Notes: generated from the sequence alone by a model not told the origin. A DNA stretch of 64,000 nucleotides from Setophaga petechia (GCA_024362935.1 JANCRA010000011.1:6193501-6257500); one strand, 5' to 3'. Positions 37,443-49,945 are shown, counted from the stretch's first letter. Program-made: numbers and translations.

Positions 37443-40400
37443 ATTTTTCCCCCTGAAGAGAGAAGGACAATGAGAGAGGAGGACAACGTTCCACACAAGG
37501 GCACTAACTGGTATCTGGTTTCTCTTCAATACATCTAGATGAAGTTGGTATAAATACATAAAGCCATTCCATTCAGTAGGGGTGGCAGAGTCCCAGTTTG
37601 CAGCTGATGGTGCCTCTGCACCATTTGGATAGCAAATGTTTTTTGCTTCCTTAAATTTCCATTTCTACATTTCATCCTCAGGAAAAAATCTGGCAAACAG
37701 CCATTTTTATCCACCTGGAAAGAGATTCTGGTTTATCCCTTTATTGATCAATGGCTTTAAGGCTTGCCCCCCTCCTCCCCTGTTGGTGAGGCTCAATGTC
37801 TCCCCTGAACACCATTGATTCAGCCTTCCTATTTTGAAATACTTACTCCATGTTCATTGATTGCCATACCATACTTCTGCATGTTTTCTTGCCCTGCTTA
37901 CTGACTTTATTGCTCCTCTCAGTACACATGCCAAGACACAGAGGATTAAGACCAGAATCTTGTTTTGCCATTGCTTTATTCAGCCTAAAAGCTGATGTCC
38001 AGTGTTGCATATCAATTGCAGGAGGCTTTTTTCACACCTTTAGTTAATTTCTCCTTTTGGGGAAAGAACTTCTCTTAGAGGCTTTTTGGACTGTTCTTGT
38101 GCAGCAATTATTCTTTTACATCTGAATATGTCATGCTGTTTGAACCTGCACCTTTTGGGATCATGACCTCAAATTTGTTTACTTTTCTAGTATGTTGCCC
38201 GTGAGATCACCTTTTCAGACTGTCATATCTCTTGCCTTTTTACTGGTACCTATTCCTAGTGTGAAAGAATTCTCTGGGGTTAGATTAGCCTTCCAGAGTA
38301 AGGCTCTGAACTTTGTGAATTCCCTCATCAGTTTTATTATGATTCAGAGAATGCTATAGGTCTCACTATCCTGTCAGCCACAGCAGATAGTAAAATGACA
38401 ACGAAATGGATTGAGGCACACTCAAGACAAAAAATACTGACCCAGACATTTCTCTATATGTGAGTAACTTGACCAGTGATTTTTCATGCACAAGAGATGA
38501 GATCATGTGTCCACACATGATATAGTACACCTCAGAGGTAAGATATCTACTTGCCCAGACTGAGTAAATTGCAAGAGATTCTAGTTAAACTTCTCTGCAG
38601 AATAAAAGTCTGAGTCAGCCCCCTTTAGTGTCTGATCTTATTATCAAACAAAGAGAAGACATAACAGACTTCAAATGTAGTGGATGATCAGACCTCCTAA
38701 GGAATCCTCCTACTTTTGTCCTTGAAAACCTACCTCTCCATTGGCTTTGAAGACAGTTAGAAAAGATGTGCCTTGGTAAACCAAAATTAGCTTCCTTGAA
38801 AATCTTTGGGGTCTATTCAGCATTCCCAGCAGAAGGATTAAAGTTTTAGCAAACTATAAAGATTTACATTATTTATGTATAGGTTGCAATTACCTATTGG
38901 AAAAAATATTTATTAAGAAATAATGGTAGAGTTTTAATGAACTCAAAAATCCATTCATGTGTTTTCAAAGAAATTTTCTTTGGATAATTACATACTTTAT
39001 TAAATCAGTCTGAGAGTCAGACAAATTACTGGCAAACCAATGCATAAGAGATGACTAATTCTCATATAACAGTGTCACCTAGGCACTACTATGAATAATG
39101 CATTCCAAAGCATAAAATAGAAAGCACCTGAATTAAACCCCATGTCTGAGAGCATCTGACGGCAAAGAGGGGTGAATGAGGAAGGGAAATTAATATGAAT
39201 AACCACTGAGACTTCTCAATCAACAGAGAGATTTAATCTGTTTTTCTACTTTGTGGAACTTTTCAGACTGCATGCTCTGAATGAATGAAGGAAACCAGGT
39301 AGAGTAAAAGCAAATAAAGGATACAAAAACAAAGAAAAAAAGGCAAGCAAATCAGCAGAAGCAAGAACAGATGTATTAAATTTTTTATTCTCTTTTGAGG
39401 GTAAATGACAACTGACAACTTTCTCTATAGAGCATGGTGACAGATGAATATACTTCTTTTATTTTCACTGTACAAAGGTCGTTTTCACTTGAAAACCAGA
39501 AACAGAATGGGCCCTAGTAGCAACTTGACCATCCACCAGTAAAGCACAAATAATTTTCTCAGAAAGTGTTACAAAGTCAGACACCAGCAACAAAAATCAT
39601 GCTAAAAGGGTCATCTTTGTTTCTTCTCTCTTCTTCCCCACCTCCCTTCCAGACATGCAGTTCTGCTGCTTATTTTGTACCAACCTTAACTTGTGCCAGA
39701 TCCCTCTGTGAGACACTTTCACATGCCAAAGTTGCAGGAAAAAACCCTAGAAAATGGAATGATTTTTTTTCCTATTTATTAATTAAAGTGATCTGCAAAG
39801 GACCTGACAGATGCCAGAGTGGGTCAAAGAAAGGGGGTAAGGCTGCAAAGCTGAGGAGAAGGGAGAAGGGGATGGGATAGATTACTGTTAGCATAGGCAA
39901 GGGAGAATGGAATTGTGAAATACAAGACCTAGAAAATGTCCCACCTCAGCGCAGGACTGAGGTGTTACTAGACCATGCCACCCTTTGGGAAAGTAAATTC
40001 TTGTATCCAAAGCAATCTGCACATTCTCAGCAAAAAGACTGACTGGGGTAGAAAGTTGCTGCTTATGTTTGTCAGGAAGAATCAGGAACAGAGAAAAATC
40101 ACTCCCATTTTGCTCAAACTGAGCTATACAAGAAAATACCTAACAACATGGATGCATGCCTGTATTCTTTTTGGTTATTTTCTGGACACACTCTGGTGTC
40201 TGCTGATTAGACAGAGCAAAACCCATGTAGCACCACCCACATGGTGGGTGTTTGGTCCACTGTTTGTACTTTTGCATAATTTATCCATAAGGGAAATTCA
40301 TTGCCAGGTGAATGAATTATAAACCTTATCTGTATTCTTGAACTCCTGTACCTTCCACAGCACATTGGTTACACAGGGACTGCCCTTGGGAATGCCCTCT

Positions 40401-40802
40401 TGCTTATGAGAGTTTCTCTGATATGCCCAGGAATAATCTGGGAATGTGTTCTAGCTGACATAAGTGAAAGGCATGCCAAGGTCTTTTCTCAAGCCACTAA
40501 AATGGCAGGCCCTGGTCTGTTTTATATGTTACAATTCTATAATTCTTTGTTTAAATTTTCACCTCAGGTACTTACACAATAATTATTCTTCAGTTGTAAT
40601 TGCTGTCATTCCTCAATAAAAGAGTAGAAAAGTAATGGAAATATTTTGGCATATTCTTTAAATGTTTTGTGATAGAAACAGAAAAATTTACTTTGAAACG
40701 GCTCTGTGAAGGTCATGTGGGCCGATCTGATTAAAGCAGAAAGATACCCACACTTTCAGTCTGCAAAGTTGCTTTTTAGTCTTTTTCACCCCGAATTGCC
40801 GA
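37443..40802. other. Unique sequence, no gene recognised
   Basis: More than 3 kb with short random frames only, the longest 115 codons at 39975-40322 (plus) without any recognisable domain. Confidence 0.4.
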
Positions 40803-41062
40803 ACCACAGAATCTCAGAGTCACAGGACAACTGAGGATGGAAGGGCTCGCTGGAGTTCATCTGGTCCAACTCCCTACTCAAACAGGGCCACCTAAAAACA
40901 GTTGCTGGCACTGTATGTAAAATGGTTTTTGTATCTCTCCAAGGATGAAGATTCCACAACCACAGGAAAAGCTGTGTCAGTGCTTGGCAACCCTCACAGT
41001 TAAAAAGTGTTTCCTTATGTTCAGAGGGAACCTCCTGTGCTTCAGTGTGTTCCTATTCTCTC
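40803..41062 (-). mobile_element. CR1 LINE 3' end, inverted
   Basis: The plus strand shows the reverse-complement CR1 order: CACAGAATCTCAGAGTCAC, GGATGGAAGGGCTC, CATCTGGTCCAACTCCC, CTCAAACAGGGCCACC, GATGAAGATTCCACAACC, AGTGCTTGGCAACCCTCACAG and GTTTCCTTATGTTCAGAGGGAACCTCCTGTG. It is a short tail-end copy with no open frame. Confidence 0.88.
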
Positions 41063-42254
41063 ATAAAAATTCCAATAAAGTCTAAAACCAGTCTCCTTGA
41101 AAGAAATAATACAGACTGTTGGAATAGCTAGTGGGTTAAAACATGAATAAAGTTGGTATAGATAATGTCTGGAAGTTCTCTCCAAACTCAATTATTTTAT
41201 TATCCTATGATTTAAGCTAATATATGTGATTTGGCTAATGTGATAAAAAAGTTCTGGGGTCATGTCTTTCTTAAGCAGTCACAAACCAGAAACTGTGATT
41301 CATAGCTGTGTGAAATGTAATTGAAGACATTATAAGCATGAAATTATTGTTTTCACTGATTTCTCAAAAGATGGTGTCTCTGTTAATCTAAACACTTGGT
41401 TTGTCCAAAAAGCTGCATTTAACTTAAAGTTCACATAGCTTGCAGAATAAAAGTAAAATTAGTTTAATTATTATTAAAATAGTCTTATGATGGTGTGCAT
41501 TAAGCAGACCTGTTACATAGACATAAAGGGTCAAAGTGTCTAGAATTACTATGCAAAAATAAGACTGTTTCATGAGAAAAAAATTATTATAAATGTTTCT
41601 CTTTACTGGCAGTTCTGTTCTTTCTGTTTCTACTTCTAATAATACCATTTAATTCAGGAAAATAAATTTCTCCTTGACCTTTTATTTCCAGCTATACTGA
41701 GCAATTTATCCCCATTATGTCACTACTGTATCTGGTCTCCAGAAGTGGTAACATTGAAACCATGTCATCAATGCATTGCTTATTTTTTCATCCTGCCTGA
41801 TATATCAGCTTTTTGATATTCCTTTTGTTGTGTTGGTCTGTGATTGAACAAAAAATTTGAATTACATTCAGATCTCCCAGGCATACCCCGTTTAACTTCT
41901 TTGCAGTGATCCACAATTTCTAGCCTAGCAAAAGAGGCCATTTCACTTGACAAGCCTTACTTTACACAGATCAAACCCATTATATACCTTCAGAGGAATA
42001 ACCAAACCATGGAAACAGAGAGCTAAAGCAAATGAGCTGATCTATTTGACTTAAACAAAGACTGGGTTTGGTTTGCTTGGTTCTCCTGTGAAGGCCCCCA
42101 GTTGCTAAGCCATGCACGTGTAAGGAAAGCTACCAGTTAGATAGACACAGTAACCAAGCACACAGAATAGCAGATATTCCAGAAGGATGGAATATTTGAT
42201 GACTGTATGGGATGAAGATGAGAGTGATGAGATGGAATGAAGAAGATGAGATTA
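41063..42254. other. Unique sequence between two oppositely oriented CR1 copies
   Basis: No gene or repeat recognised. Confidence 0.4.
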
Positions 42255-42980
42255 CTTTACAAGTCCAAGTGCAAGGTTCTGGACCTGGTTTGGAGCAATT
42301 AGACCGGCAGAATTCACTGAGAGCAGCCCTATGCAGAAGTGCTTGGGAGTCCTGCTGGATGAAAAGCTGGACACGAGCCAACAGTGTGCTTGCAGCCCAA
42401 AAGGCTCAATCATATCCTGGGCTGCACCAAAAGAAGTGCCATGATTTTACCCCTCTACTCTACCCCATGAGACTCCACTTGGAGATCTGCGCCCAGCTTT
42501 GGGGTCCTTTGGACAAGACAGACACAGAGCTGTTAGAGCGGTCCTGAAGAGAGCCACAAAGGCAATCAGAGGAATGGAGCACCTCTCCTGTCACCACAGG
42601 CTGGGAGAGCTGAGAGGTTGTTCAGCCGGGAGAAGAGAAAGCTCTGGGGAGACATCATTGAGGCCTTCCGGTTTTTAAAGAGGGCTTATGAAAAACAGGG
42701 CTTTTATGAAAAAGGCTTTTTATGTGGGCAGATAGTGACAGGACAAGGAGGAATAGTTTTAAACTAAAAGAAGAGAAGGTTTGATAATTTTGTGAAGAAA
42801 TTCTTTACTTAGAAGGTAGTGAGGCGCTGGCACAGGTTGCCCAGGGAAATTGTGGATGCCCCATCCCTGGAAAGGAAGGCCAGGCTGGAGGAGGTTTTGA
42901 GCAATCTGTTCAGTGGAAGATGTCCCTGACCACAGCAGGGGAATTGGTCTCTTCTAACCTGATTAGTTATATGATTCTAT
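42255..42980 (+). mobile_element. CR1 LINE, longest copy in the window (end of ORF2 plus 3' UTR)
   Basis: This 5'-truncated CR1 keeps the end of the reverse-transcriptase ORF and the 3' untranslated region. Phrases in order are CAAGTCCAAGTGCAAGGTTC, a frame reading LGVLLDEKLD at about 42341-42370, CTGGGCTGCACCAAAAGAAG, TTCAGCCGGGAGAAGAGAAAGC, TTGCCCAGGGAAATTGTGGATG, and a short tail ATATGATTCTAT. The CR1 ORF2 protein cut and copied DNA for retrotransposition. This copy has stops and frameshifts and cannot encode it. It lies 1.2 kb from an inverted CR1 copy (40803-41062). Confidence 0.92.
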
Positions 42981-45900
42981 AACTTATTTTATGACCTACA
43001 AATGTATAACTGGGTAAGCCAGTCCAATTGAGATTGTTACATTTGAAAAATCCTGCTTTCTAGATCTCATTCCATGAGTGTAGCTAACTCATACCTGTGT
43101 CCATGTATGTGTGCACGTACAAAGAGTATAGGGAAAAAGAGCAGCTCTTTACTGTGTTCATGGAAAAATGCTAAACTAATCAGATTTTAATTTCCTCTGT
43201 TTTGGGGTCATTTTATTTCTGTCTCTGAGCATCTACAGAAATTTTTTTACACTGTGAAAAGTGTGAGTAGAATCTGACTAACAAAAGTGACAAAAATGAA
43301 TTATGTTGTTAATCTGTAAATGCCTGAGGCAGTTTGGGCTTTCTGTACATATTCTACCTTATCACTTCTCTTCAGAGAGAGAAACAACAGAAGTCTATAA
43401 CTGACATCTGCTTTTCTTTGTCCATAAATGATTGTATAAACTTTTTACACAGCAGTTCTTGTACATAAATGACCTGAATGAAATGAGCAGACAGACCATT
43501 TGCAGTGAGTGAAACTTGTTTCTTTAAGTATTATATGTTTTCTAATAAAGCTTCTAATCTTCAGTCAATAAAAAGAGAGAAAATTGCAGTTCCTAAAAAA
43601 AGTGTGAATTATATTCACATTCACAAAAATGAGGAACCACAGTAAGAACTCCCTGATATGCTAAGCCACATTTAGATAATTCTTCTGTGATACTATCATT
43701 ATTTGAAAAGGTAACTCAATACTGCGTCAAACCCCTTGAATTGTAAATACTCTGACAGAATTAAACCTCAAAGTTAATGCCTACCTCAGACCCACCAGCA
43801 TTGAGTGGGATAAGATTTTACCTCAGTTGCTGTATTTTGAGGAGGAAGATATGGAAAGCATTAAGAGATTATCATTCTCTCTCATTTTGTGAATAGAATG
43901 AAAAAATAAGAGCAAAAATAAACCCCTATGTGAAATATAAGACTTAGGACATAATACTAATTGTTGCATTTTTAACAACTGAACCAGGATAAGGAAAAAA
44001 GTGCAGGCAATTTTTGACCTTATCAACTCTAGAAATTTAACAACAACCAATTTGTTATTAATATGAAAGGAGCAGTGGTAATGTTGGTGAAAAGTGATGA
44101 ATTGATGATTCATCCCTCTACAACACACAGAGTAAGGGATGAGAGGGTTAATGTATGAAAATAAAAGATGCTGATGAAGACATCATTGAAAAAAAAAATA
44201 ATGTGACACAGAAGCAAAAAAACCCCAGTATCACAAAAATTACCTAAAATGATGATCAGAGCTGACTGATTTTGAGTTAGGCTTATAATGAAACTTGTTT
44301 CTGGAGCTCAGCCAGCCCAGTATAATGTAGGGACACAAAATACTGGGATGCCAACCCATACTTCAGTTTGATTGTTGACCAATATCTCTCTCCTCACCAA
44401 AACCAATGATATGGAGAATAGGAGCAACATAAATATAGATAACAAACATCTTGTTGTCAGGAACTGAGGAAGATGTGGCTTTTAGTACAGGCACAAAAAT
44501 GAATCAATCATGAGAATGCATTTGTTTCTCAGTAAATCTAACATAAAGAATAAAACTGCTTGGTTCACATGCACCTTTATCTCCTTAAAACTTCCACCAA
44601 AGGAGGAGGAAAGTCTGTCTTCCTTAGATCAGGCTTATTACACAGCAAGTATGGTAAAGCTGTGAACTGCACCTTTCAGTAAAAGCCTGTAAGATTAAAG
44701 AGTTTAAATTTTGAAGTTAAAAAATATTCATGGCAAGCCACATTCTGAAAATGTGATCATAGGGCAAATTTTGTCATGGAGACTTTGCAATCACTATTAT
44801 CTCACCCTCACAGTTCATCCTTTATAACATCCTAAGTTCGTTTTTTGGCCAAGCTTTGTGCTTATATTTAAAGAGCAACTCTGTGTGTGGTGTTGAAAAG
44901 GTAAAGGATAAGAAATGCCAGTGGAAGTATTGAAAATAACTATTAATGGTCATGAAGAATGTTATCTTGACTTGAAACTTATGTGTGATCTTGTGAAAAT
45001 AAGATCTGCCTATGAAATTAGATAGTCTGGTAGTTCTTGGTGGAACCATGAGATAAGGAGAAGAGACAAGAGGAGAGGAGAGGAGAGGAAAACATAAACA
45101 TTAAATGTGAGAAACTTGCTTTTTTCTGAAATTTTGATTTTTAAAAAAATTTTTCCACTAGACTCTATCTAGCTCTATATACCATCATAGAAGGTATGAT
45201 GCTGCTCAACTCTTGCAATTCATAAATGAAATGGAAATGGTTTAAATATGACTCCAGGAAGCAAAAGCTCATCTGCTGCCAATTTTGAAAAGGTATTTTT
45301 CCCTTCCAATAATGTAACTGCTTCTGATCAAAACTGGCAGATATCTCCCATAAAATGCAGCAATTTGTTCCTATTTGTTTCAATATGTTGTAGTTTTTAC
45401 AATATGGATAAGCATAATGATAAGGTAAACTCGTTTAGTAGTAGGGATTTGTAATAAAATAGATTAATTAAGACTAGGATCTGAATCAAAAACCCTGGCT
45501 CCAAATGTCCTCTACCTTGTAAAAGGAACTTCACAGTCTAAATCATAAACCTCATGCTTGTTATTAATTTTACTGCACTAAAACAAAATTATCAGTGATA
45601 TTTCATTTCTTTTTAAGCAGTTCATTAGTTTGATTTACTCTGATGATTGCATAAGAGATAATTTGGTGGGGGAAAAGTTAACAGAAATTATGTGCTGATC
45701 TACAGCTTTGTCTAGAGTGGCTCTTTATGTCAGGGATTTGCTGGAAACTGGGCCTCATTTAATCCAGCCATATCTGAAACTGTGGTGGTCTGTGAGGATT
45801 GTTTAATGTAGAGTAGATAGATAAAAACCCTCAGAAAAACAACACTTTGTGTTTAATTTTATTGTATTATAATGGAGTCACTAATAGAAAGGGGGCTGTT

Positions 45901-46083
45901 CAATCATATTTTTCAAAATAATTATCCACTTAGCACAGAAGAATGAAAGAAACTGCTGCAGATTTAGTTTTAGAAATGTATAATACCATAGAATTTATTG
46001 AGATCAACATCTTGTTCTTTCAAGCAACAAAATTTGTAGGAAAAATTTGATACTAATTTGTCAAATGTTTGAACTAACATGAG
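42981..46083. other. Unique AT-rich sequence, no gene recognised
   Basis: Short random frames only. A small GAGGA array sits at 45071-45088. Confidence 0.4.
45071..45088. repeat. Short (GAGGA)n array
   Basis: AGGAGAGGAGAGGAGAGG, about three and a half 5-bp units. Confidence 0.8.
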
Positions 46084-46488
46084 CTAAAAATCACTAATGA
46101 GATCAGAGGGTCTGGTGAAGCACAGTCCTAAACCAGAGACTGGAGCCATGAAATGCATTTTTGTGGACACAGTGTAGTTTCTTGTAATGTCAGGACTCTT
46201 TAATACCTTGGTCTCTACTTTTTCCAGGACCATCACAATTGTTTTTACACTGGATTGAAGCTTGCAGTTCTCCTGGGAGCCTCCATATCCCTGGTATTGC
46301 TGGCTTGGTGGTTCAGCTTCAGCTGAACCTTTTTTTCCTTGTGCAGACTGCAGTGCCTGTGTGGGATCTTTGAGATGTGGTTTGTGCAAAATGCAGTCCA
46401 GGACACCTCTTGCTGGTAGGATGGTCACTTGGAGTTTGGCAGTGTCTTCATTTCTCCTATAGATGGATTTAGTTGCAGACCTCGCCAT
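46084..46488 (-). CDS. Hypothetical 134-codon open frame (weak candidate)
   Basis: I do not recognise this frame. It begins at an ATG in a good vertebrate context (CCCATGGCG) and runs 134 codons to TAG. The composition is protein-like: many Lys, Glu, Gln, Ser and Pro, few Cys and Trp, and frequent CTG, GTG, GAC and CAG codons unlike the AT-rich surroundings. There is no signal peptide or membrane segment. The N-terminal part starts MARSATKSIYRRNEDTAKLQ. A Ser/Gln/Gly-rich stretch follows near residues 50-75, then a helical-looking segment VKTIVMVLEKVETK. A possible splice donor (AAG|GTATTA) falls right after that segment. An ORF this long is expected about once or twice by chance in 64 kb, so it may be nothing. 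A decayed mobile-element frame is the other option. Confidence 0.2.
   Translation of the reverse strand: MARSATKSIYRRNEDTAKLQVTILPARGVLDCILHKPHLKDPTQALQSAQGKKGSAEAEPPSQQYQGYGGSQENCKLQSSVKTIVMVLEKVETKVLKSPDITRNYTVSTKMHFMAPVSGLGLCFTRPSDLISDF
46310..46329. repeat. 9-bp-arm hairpin
   Basis: GGTTCAGCT, a 2-nt loop TC, then AGCTGAACC: perfect 9-bp arms inside the hypothetical frame at 46084-46488. Confidence 0.85.
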
Positions 46489-47111
46489 GGGAAATGGGCT
46501 GAATATTAGCTAGCATCTCTTTGCTTTTACATGGATAGTGTAGATAAAAGAGAGACACACTGCTGTCCCAATGCTCTTTTGGTATAAGAGTTTGGGAAAC
46601 TTTTAGTCTGAACAGGAGGATACTTCAGGTAATGTAAGCAGACAAAAAACCAGTCTATTGACTGAATTAACTGTGTGCAACTTCTCATGAGAGTTGTACT
46701 TGTCTATACCCACTTCAGTCAAGATCATAAGGTTTCACACATTTTAACATTTCTTCTGGATACCAGGGTATCATGAGAACTGGGAACTAAAATCCATTGT
46801 TATTCCTCTTTCACTTTTCTTACCAGAAGAGAAGTTTTTCTTACTGAGATCTCTTTTTCCATTTTGTTTTCTTCCCATTTTCTGTATATGTATGAAAAAA
46901 CTCCTATTCCTTGACAAATCCTTTATCAAGGCAAAACATATTTTTATCCTTCAGTTCTGATCTGCTCAAGCTGACATGTACTATTATGATAATGATTGTG
47001 CAATGACATAAATTGCTGTGTTTTCTTCTTGGAATGAAAATGTTGAAGATTAGAGCATTTTTTTTCTTTTTAAATTCTACTGTTGAAAGAATAAACAAAA
47101 CATAACAGCTC
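46489..47111. other. Unique sequence upstream of LTR
   Basis: No gene or repeat family recognised. Confidence 0.4.
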
Positions 47112-47292
47112 TGTGGTGAGTTGATTCTGGCTCACAGTCAGGTGCTCACCAAAGCTGGCCTATCCCTCCATCCACAGCTGGGTATGGGAAAGAGAATATT
47201 GCAAAAATTCTTGTGGGCTGAGAAAGGACAGGGAGAGCTCACTCATCAGTCATGGACAGGACAGATTCAGCTTGGGCCAAAAATGAGTTTAA

Positions 47293-47298
47293 TTTATT
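47293..47298 (-). promoter_or_regulatory. LTR polyadenylation signal AATAAA
   Basis: TTTATT on the plus strand is AATAAA on the LTR sense strand, in the distal part of the LTR where the family carries it. The related copy at 50086 has AATAGA at the matching place. Confidence 0.55.
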
Positions 47299-47885
47299 GC
47301 CAATCAAATCAGAGCAAGACAATGAGAAATAAATCCAAATCTTAAAATTACCTTCCCAGCACACCTGCCTTTTTCCTAAGTACACATTCACTCCTTCCTC
47401 CCCTCCAGAGGCACAGGGGGACAGAGATAGGGGATTGCAGTCATTTAATCACACCTTTTTTATGTTGCTTCCTCCTCCTGAGAGGGAGGAGTGTTCTCTC
47501 CCTTTCCCCTGCTCCAGCATGGGGTTCCTCCCACAGCAGACAGTCCTCTGTGAAGTTCTCCACTGTGAGTCCCTCCCACCAGCCTGCAGTTCTTTGGGAA
47601 CTGCTGCAGCCTGGTTGGTCCTTTCCATGGGATGGAGTCCTTCAGGAACAGCCTCCTCCACTGTGGGCTTCCCACAGGATCACTGTATCCACCTGCTCCA
47701 GCATGGGGTCCTGCAGGGCTGCAGCTGCTCCACCGTGGACCTCTGTGGGCTGCAGGGTCACAGCCTCCCTCATCACGGTCTTCACCAGGGGCTTCAGGGC
47801 AATCTCAGCTCTGAGCCCTGGAGCACCTCCTCCCCCTCCTTCACTGGCCTCAGTGTCTGCAGAGTAGTTGCTCTCGTGTATTCTC

Positions 47886-47913
47886 ACTCTGCTCTGCTCT
47901 GCTCTGCTCTGCT
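47886..47913. repeat. (GCTCT)n pentanucleotide array inside the LTR
   Basis: About five CTCTG/GCTCT units, apparently a local expansion within the LTR, since the family in my memory does not carry so many units here. Confidence 0.75.
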
Positions 47914-48625
47914 GGAAATTGTCCTTACACAGTAGCTTTTCCCACATCTTAAATGCATTATCAGAGGCACTACTGCCCTTGCTGGTGAACTTGGCGTTGG
48001 CCAGTGGCAGGTCCATCTTGGAGCCAGCTGCCATTGGCTCTGTTTGACATGGAGGAAGCTTCCAGAAGCTCTTCACAGAAGATACCCCACCAGCCCTGCT
48101 ACCAAAACCTGACATAGAAACCTAGAACTGTCTTTTTTTGAGCATGTAATGAGAGGCAGCCAAATGAATCACTTCCCTGGGCCTGAAGCTTGGATGCCTG
48201 AACTTTACATGAAAGGTGCTCAATTGCATTTTTTTCTTCAATTTGATGGCAGTGTCACTGCAGATGAACACAGTGAAGAGGAACAAGAGTACAAAAGTAT
48301 AGTGGTAGGTACAATTAATTCCTGAAGTCTAAGTGCTCAAAGACATACAAGTAGAAAGTCTGAAGCAGATATTATTTTTGACAAAGAAATTATATATAAA
48401 AACACCATTCTTCTGTCTTCATTAAGAGCCTTGTTGCAACACTTGTTTGGTTTCAGACTGCTGCCAGCTGTTACAGATGAAACGTCATTGGGATCATCAT
48501 TAAGTTTTTATCTTCCTCTGCTGCAGTAGGTGCAGATCTTTCTGGAGAGAGGATATGAGACTGGATGAATCAACAGTTTGCCTATGGCTCTAGGGCAGAG
48601 CCTAAATTGCAGTCACCTTCATGTG

Positions 48626-48674
48626 TCTCTTGAAGGCACAGGAGATGTCTTCTCTCTTGAGGGCCCAGGAGATG
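48626..48674. repeat. 22-bp imperfect tandem duplication, period 27
   Basis: TCTCTTGAAGGCACAGGAGATG at 48626-48647 and TCTCTTGAGGGCCCAGGAGATG at 48653-48674 differ at two positions. Confidence 0.85.
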
Positions 48675-49881
48675 CTCACTCCCATATTTGAAAACCATTG
48701 TTTTGTGCCCAAGAAACACATACATTCTATTTATATCAGTGTTTTGGTGACATTTCAGTTATAAAAAAATCTTTCTTTTGAGCTCCACTTTTTCAGGTTT
48801 CACTCCATAATGATCTATTGTTGTGGATAGACAGGTTCAGCTTTCAGGATTTTTAAGCAGGACAGGTTCAAGTCCTTGGTTTAAGGTCTCTGGTTGAAGT
48901 TATTGAAGAAGCTGGAATTTACTTCTAGGAAGAAAACCAGGAAGAGGGTATCACAGTTTGTCACTTCAGTATAGGCCTTAAATGGTACAGAGCCTTGGGA
49001 CAGCTCTTTGCCTCTGCCTGGACTGTACTTTAATCACTATAATAAAAAAGAAAAAAAAGAAAAGCTATCTTGAAAGACAATTTTGGGGAACGTTCTTCTT
49101 GACTAAGTATAAATCAAAAGGTAAATAATATTTTTCGATTTGTTTAAAAGTCAGCTTCTTGAGAACACTGTCTGTTGCATCACAATAAATGAAAATTTGC
49201 TTTAAGTAATGCCTAAAATAGACATGAAACTTCTTGATCTGTTTAGAATTATTCAATAGTAAGGATATTAATTTTTAACTTGGGCAGAAGGTCCCATCAG
49301 TATGGCTGGAGAGTTTTATAAAGAGAATTTTCTCATAACTAGGTAGGAATTTCTGCCATTTATTACTACAGTTGTGACAAGGATAGTAGTAAACCTCTAT
49401 ATTTAATTTCTTCTAGCAATATAGACACATGGTGTCACAACACCCATGTTTACCACCATACTTGTAAAACAATCTTGTAGTTTATAATTTTTTTTTTTTT
49501 TTTAGTCTGAAACATTTGAAAGAATAGATGTAGAAAAGCTGTGCCTAGGTAGTTGTGCTCATACAAAGCCAGTGCTTGAAGGAAGTACTTGGAGTTCTGC
49601 AGTGGACTTTTCTAGTGTTGAGGATGGTGTTCTTACCTCTTTCATCAGTGTTAGTTTAAATTTGATCAAATCACAATTGCTGATGATATCTTTGGAAGGA
49701 ATTATTTGTTTCAGATGACTAACAAGATTAACCTGAAATTATAACTTATTGAAAATTTTAAAACAGAAACGGAAAATTATGTTACAACAAAAATATTGTG
49801 CTTTTTTTAGTGCATAGTGGTATACTCATCCCCTCTTCTCTATAAATTTCTCCTTCCTGCCTGTATTTTTAGTTTTCCTTT

Positions 49882-49945
49882 CAAAACAAAGCAAAACAAA
49901 ACAAAACAAAAGACCAAAACAAAACAAAACAAAAAAAAAAAAAAA
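49882..49945. repeat. (AAAAC)n repeat ending in poly(A)
   Basis: CAAAA/AAAAC units at 49882-49930, interrupted by AAGACC, followed by about 15 A residues. It resembles the tail of a retrotransposed sequence, but nothing recognisable precedes it. Confidence 0.85.

Larger units (their letters stand above)
47112..48114 (-). mobile_element. Near full-length solo ERV LTR
   Basis: A 1,003-bp element with TG...CA termini on the minus strand: it starts TGTCAGGTTTTGGTAGCAGG at 48114 and ends ...TCAACTCACCACA at 47112. Sense-strand landmarks in order are GAAGCTTCC, a short GAGCA tandem stretch, GGGGGAGGAGGTGCTCCAG, repeated GGACTC/CCCATGCTGGAGCAG phrases, and AATAAA at 47298-47293. The family is abundant in bird, especially songbird, genomes by my memory, probably ERVL- or ERVK-type. 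No internal retroviral sequence flanks it, so it is a solo LTR. Five bases on each side (AGCTC and TAGAA) do not match as a target-site duplication. Open frames inside it (166 codons plus, 157 codons minus) are by-products of its GC-rich sequence. Confidence 0.85.

Noticed and set aside
42212..42547. 111-codon plus-strand frame
   Set aside because: Falls in the CR1 copy and mixes non-LINE frame translation. It is not an intact ORF2 product.
47435..47935. 166-codon plus-strand frame
   Set aside because: It lies entirely within the LTR, antisense to it. The GC-rich LTR simply lacks stop codons in this frame.
47642..48115. 157-codon minus-strand frame
   Set aside because: Starts at the LTR terminus and follows the LTR sense strand. 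The LTR family is non-coding and no retroviral protein motif is present.
49485..49504. T run as a second retrocopy tail
   Set aside because: No AATAAA in the proper position on the minus strand, and no transcript-like sequence beside it.
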